The position numbers were made by a program, and so were the translations under genes. A DNA stretch of 64,000 nt from Chryseobacterium sp. (GTDB lineage: Bacteria; Bacteroidota; Bacteroidia; Flavobacteriales; Weeksellaceae), in the NCBI GenBank assembly GCA_031286615.1, contig JAITUA010000013.1, forward strand, positions 620,001-684,000, read 5' to 3'. Below the pieces are notes generated by a model, which saw only the letters and a list, made by a program, of their open reading frames with translations, was not told the DNA's origin and ran no database searches. Positions 61,331 to 64,000 of this stretch are shown in pieces. How positions within the stretch are numbered: the stretch's first letter is position 1; every line of letters starts with the position of its first letter.

Positions 61331-61660
61331 ATGAAAACTCTTATTAATGACAGTATTGGAGATTTGGAAGCTGCTTTAAAAAACAACACTGATCTTCAGG
61401 AGAAATTTAAAACCAATCCTGTAGAAGCTATGAAAGAGGTGGAAATAAGAAACCCCAAAGACACCGATTATTGGATCTACAGAATTATCGTGATTATGCT
61501 TGGGCTGGCGGTAATTACCATTATAGCAGGACTTATTCTTATTGCTTACTGGAATGATGGAGAAAGTAAAAATAATCAGCTGGTAACAATTTTTGCAACC
61601 ATTTCATCAGGAGCTATTGGAGCCTTAGCCGGCCTTTTATCTCCTACACCAAGAAAATAA
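61331..61660 (+). CDS. Small two-helix membrane protein with leader-like N terminus
   Basis: A 109-residue protein. Residues 1-45 are a polar helix with LEAALKNNTDLQEKFKTNPVEAMKEVEI. That pattern (helix, NP, Ala, hydrophobic end) resembles the leaders of nitrile-hydratase-type and Nif11-type RiPP precursors. Two membrane helices follow (about 50-73 and 84-104), with GAIGALAGLLSP at the end. So it is not a usual precursor. It may be a membrane regulator or a small channel-like protein. It opens the output operon behind promoter copy 2. Confidence 0.7.
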   Translation: MKTLINDSIGDLEAALKNNTDLQEKFKTNPVEAMKEVEIRNPKDTDYWIYRIIVIMLGLAVITIIAGLILIAYWNDGESKNNQLVTIFATISSGAIGALAGLLSPTPRK

Positions 61661-61689
61661 AATAATAATAACTTAAAAAACTATAAGTC

Positions 61690-62004
61690 ATGAAAAAATT
61701 AACACTGAAAGTTACAATTGAAGGAGGTAGTTCCCAATTAGGAATTTACTATAAATTAGTTAAAAGAGGACACACCTCTAACCCCGTACAAAAAAAACAA
61801 AGTTTTGAAGAAGTTTTTACTGATCTCAATGGAGACTATACATTATATATAGGGGGCGGTAATGCTGATTCTGACAAAAGGAGAGCTATTATAAGTCTTA
61901 TTTTTGATGATAAAGAAATTGTATTAGATAAAGACTTATCATACGCAAACCCATCGACTCAAAAAGGTAAACATATTTATGCAGAATATTATTTTAAAGC
62001 TTAG
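61690..62004 (+). CDS. Small beta-rich protein of unknown function, 104 aa
   Basis: There is no signal peptide. Alternating strands (LTLKVTIEGGSS, LGIYYKLVKRG, DYTLYIGGGNAD, RRAIISLIFDDKEIVLDKDLSY) and a closing HIYAEYYFKA suggest a small beta sandwich. No family is recognised. It lies 29 nt after the two-helix protein and 3 nt before the secreted protein, so it belongs to the same unit. Confidence 0.7.
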   Translation: MKKLTLKVTIEGGSSQLGIYYKLVKRGHTSNPVQKKQSFEEVFTDLNGDYTLYIGGGNADSDKRRAIISLIFDDKEIVLDKDLSYANPSTQKGKHIYAEYYFKA

Positions 62005-62007
62005 GAC

Positions 62008-63156
62008 ATGAAAACAAATAAACTCTTACTATTTACTTTAATATTGGTATTCTTCAATATGTTGACCCTCCATGGTCAGAATAATATTGATTTAAAGCAA
62101 AAAACTAATATTGCCCGTAAAACTGTAAACAGTAGTAAAACTGGTAACTGGAATGATGTATTTACCAATTTTATGCAGCTTGCAGCCAAAAACCTCACAG
62201 GTGATAATAAATCTTTTGAATACAAGACAACAATATTTGCTATAAAGAGTGAAGTAGACAGTACATTGCTAATTGACGAAAACTACGTTAAAGAAAATTT
62301 TTCAAGAAATTTTCAAATAAATATGGGCCTGAAATTAGACAATGATTATAAGTTCGACGGATTTTCATACGGTTTTGATTGGGCTTTGGTCAACAAAAGG
62401 GATCTAAGCGTAAATACATTGGTGAATGGAGAAACAGCAAAATTATATGAGAAGTATTTTGAAATACTTACAACAGCCAGGGAAAGATATAATGCGGATT
62501 TAATTAAAAATGACGATCCGGACAAAACCAAAAAAATAAATCAGATACAAAACGCAATAAGTAATAATGCCGATGAATATATTATTCCAATAGATCTGTT
62601 CCCAAAAGATTTTATAAAATACTTACCATCCGATTATCAGGATACTAGAAAATATTTCCTTGAAGTATATGAACAAGAACTTGATGCTATTAAAAGAAAG
62701 CCATTGTTGAAAATTGGTTTTAATAGTAACTTTCAAAAAAATACAAAATTTTTAGATGAGTTTGATGCCAATTTGGTTTATCTGCAAGGATTGAAATCTA
62801 AAAACGGAAGTAAATTGGAAATAGACTTCCGAAATCAGTTTAAAGCAAAGGACAGTATCACAACATCGGTTATAAAAAGAAAGGAGTTTTCATCACAATT
62901 AGGATTGAATATTTCAATTTGGGAAACGAAAGAAAAATCTATCGTAGAGCTTAAACCTAATTTTGAATATAAAAGAATTGTTTCAGGAATAATGACTGAC
63001 GAAAAAAATGACCAGTTCCTGGCCAATGCAGATTTAAGAATAAGAATTTTAAAAAACCTTTGGGTTCCATTGATTTTAAAATATGATATTAAAAACAATA
63101 ATCTTTTTGGCTTCTTAAATGTCAGTTTCAATTTTGATGCAATGAAAAAAGAATAG
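62008..63156 (+). CDS. Secreted, probably outer-membrane protein of unknown function
   Basis: A 382-residue protein with signal peptide (about 1-23, ending LTLHG). The first 230 residues are mixed, with a long helical part (TARERYNADLIK, KKINQIQNAISNNADEYIIPIDLFPKD). From about 225 to the end it is a series of amphipathic strands (PLLKIGFNSNFQKN, NLVYLQGLKSK, KLEIDFRNQFKAK, FSSQLGLNISIWETK, SIVELKPNFEYKRI, FGFLNVSFNFDAM), fitting a small beta barrel. No family is recognised. It ends the output operon, before a strong terminator. Confidence 0.72.
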   Translation: MKTNKLLLFTLILVFFNMLTLHGQNNIDLKQKTNIARKTVNSSKTGNWNDVFTNFMQLAAKNLTGDNKSFEYKTTIFAIKSEVDSTLLIDENYVKENFSRNFQINMGLKLDNDYKFDGFSYGFDWALVNKRDLSVNTLVNGETAKLYEKYFEILTTARERYNADLIKNDDPDKTKKINQIQNAISNNADEYIIPIDLFPKDFIKYLPSDYQDTRKYFLEVYEQELDAIKRKPLLKIGFNSNFQKNTKFLDEFDANLVYLQGLKSKNGSKLEIDFRNQFKAKDSITTSVIKRKEFSSQLGLNISIWETKEKSIVELKPNFEYKRIVSGIMTDEKNDQFLANADLRIRILKNLWVPLILKYDIKNNNLFGFLNVSFNFDAMKKE

Positions 63157-63174
63157 CATAATAATTAGAGAATG

Positions 63175-63213
63175 AAAACTCACCTTTACAATTTTAAAAG
63201 GTGAGTTTTTTTA
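63175..63213 (+). terminator. Terminator of the output operon
   Basis: AAAACTCACCTTT and AAAGGTGAGTTTT form a 13-bp stem, followed by a run of T. Confidence 0.93.
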
Positions 63214-63349
63214 TGATTCTTTCCCTATTTTAAATCCTCAATTCAGCACAAAGAAATTATGGAATTATCATAATATAAATTAACTAAAATTTAACTTGGA
63301 TTTATTTCAAAAAAATCCCTCGAAATACCCCTAAAAGTTAAATTTTGAT

Positions 63350-63357
63350 TAAATTTG
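63350..63357 (+). promoter_or_regulatory. -7 promoter box for eno
   Basis: TAAATTTG matches TAnnTTTG and is 22 nt before the eno start. No TTTG at the usual distance. Confidence 0.55.
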
Positions 63358-63376
63358 TCTAAACTAAAAAAAATAA

Positions 63377-64000
<624 letters not shown>

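Overview
The window reads as chromosome of a low-GC member of the Bacteroidota, most likely a Chryseobacterium-like flavobacterium (Weeksellaceae). The signs are the Bacteroidota -7 promoter box TAnnTTTG before many genes, with clean TTTG-N19-TAnnTTTG promoters before rpsL and rplC; many short signal peptides and lipoboxes; a TonB-dependent receptor; a double-glycine leader peptide; and the gene repertoire. No rRNA, tRNA, CRISPR array, insertion sequence or prophage was seen.

Layout. 1-9 kb holds housekeeping and envelope genes: HtrA/DegP protease, tRNA hydroxylase TrhO, 5-formyl-THF cyclo-ligase, two linked envelope proteins, an Ala-rich lipoprotein, a SpoU RNA methylase and RmuC. 9-16.8 kb is an OmpR-type two-component system followed by a CzcCBA-like metal efflux operon. 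16.9-20.4 kb is an AT-rich accessory locus: an XRE regulator divergent from three lipoproteins (the first with a JAMM-like metalloprotease motif), then a convergent Cys-rich double-glycine peptide. 20.7-24.1 kb, minus strand: DUF6624 protein, secreted YciI-like protein, pncB and dps.

The ribosomal supercluster is split. rpsL-rpsG-fusA-rpsJ (24.6-27.95 kb) ends in two tandem terminators. It is followed by about 15.6 kb of other genes: siderophore receptor, lipoprotein, PepSY membrane protein and iron-permease-like protein; two or three secreted proteins of unknown role; and a glycerol operon glpD-glpK-glpF-outer-membrane protein with a divergent glpR. rplC to rplQ then resumes at 43.5-57.4 kb from its own promoter. 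Inside it lie a tandem 7-bp repeat (rpsC/rplP), a large hairpin with terminator features (rpsN/rpsH) and an 11-bp stem (infA/rpmJ).

58.3-63.2 kb is the most interesting part. It has two adjacent transcription units. The first encodes a NarL-type response regulator, an unknown soluble protein, a seven-helix membrane protein and a HisKA_3 histidine kinase. The second encodes a small two-helix membrane protein with a leader-peptide-like N terminus, a small beta-rich protein and a secreted, probably outer-membrane protein. Both units start with the same promoter architecture, TTACCC-N4-GTGTAATTGATT-N17-GAAATTTG in exact register. This suggests the regulator controls its own operon and the output operon, forming one envelope-sensing system that I do not recognise from the literature. 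The window ends inside eno.
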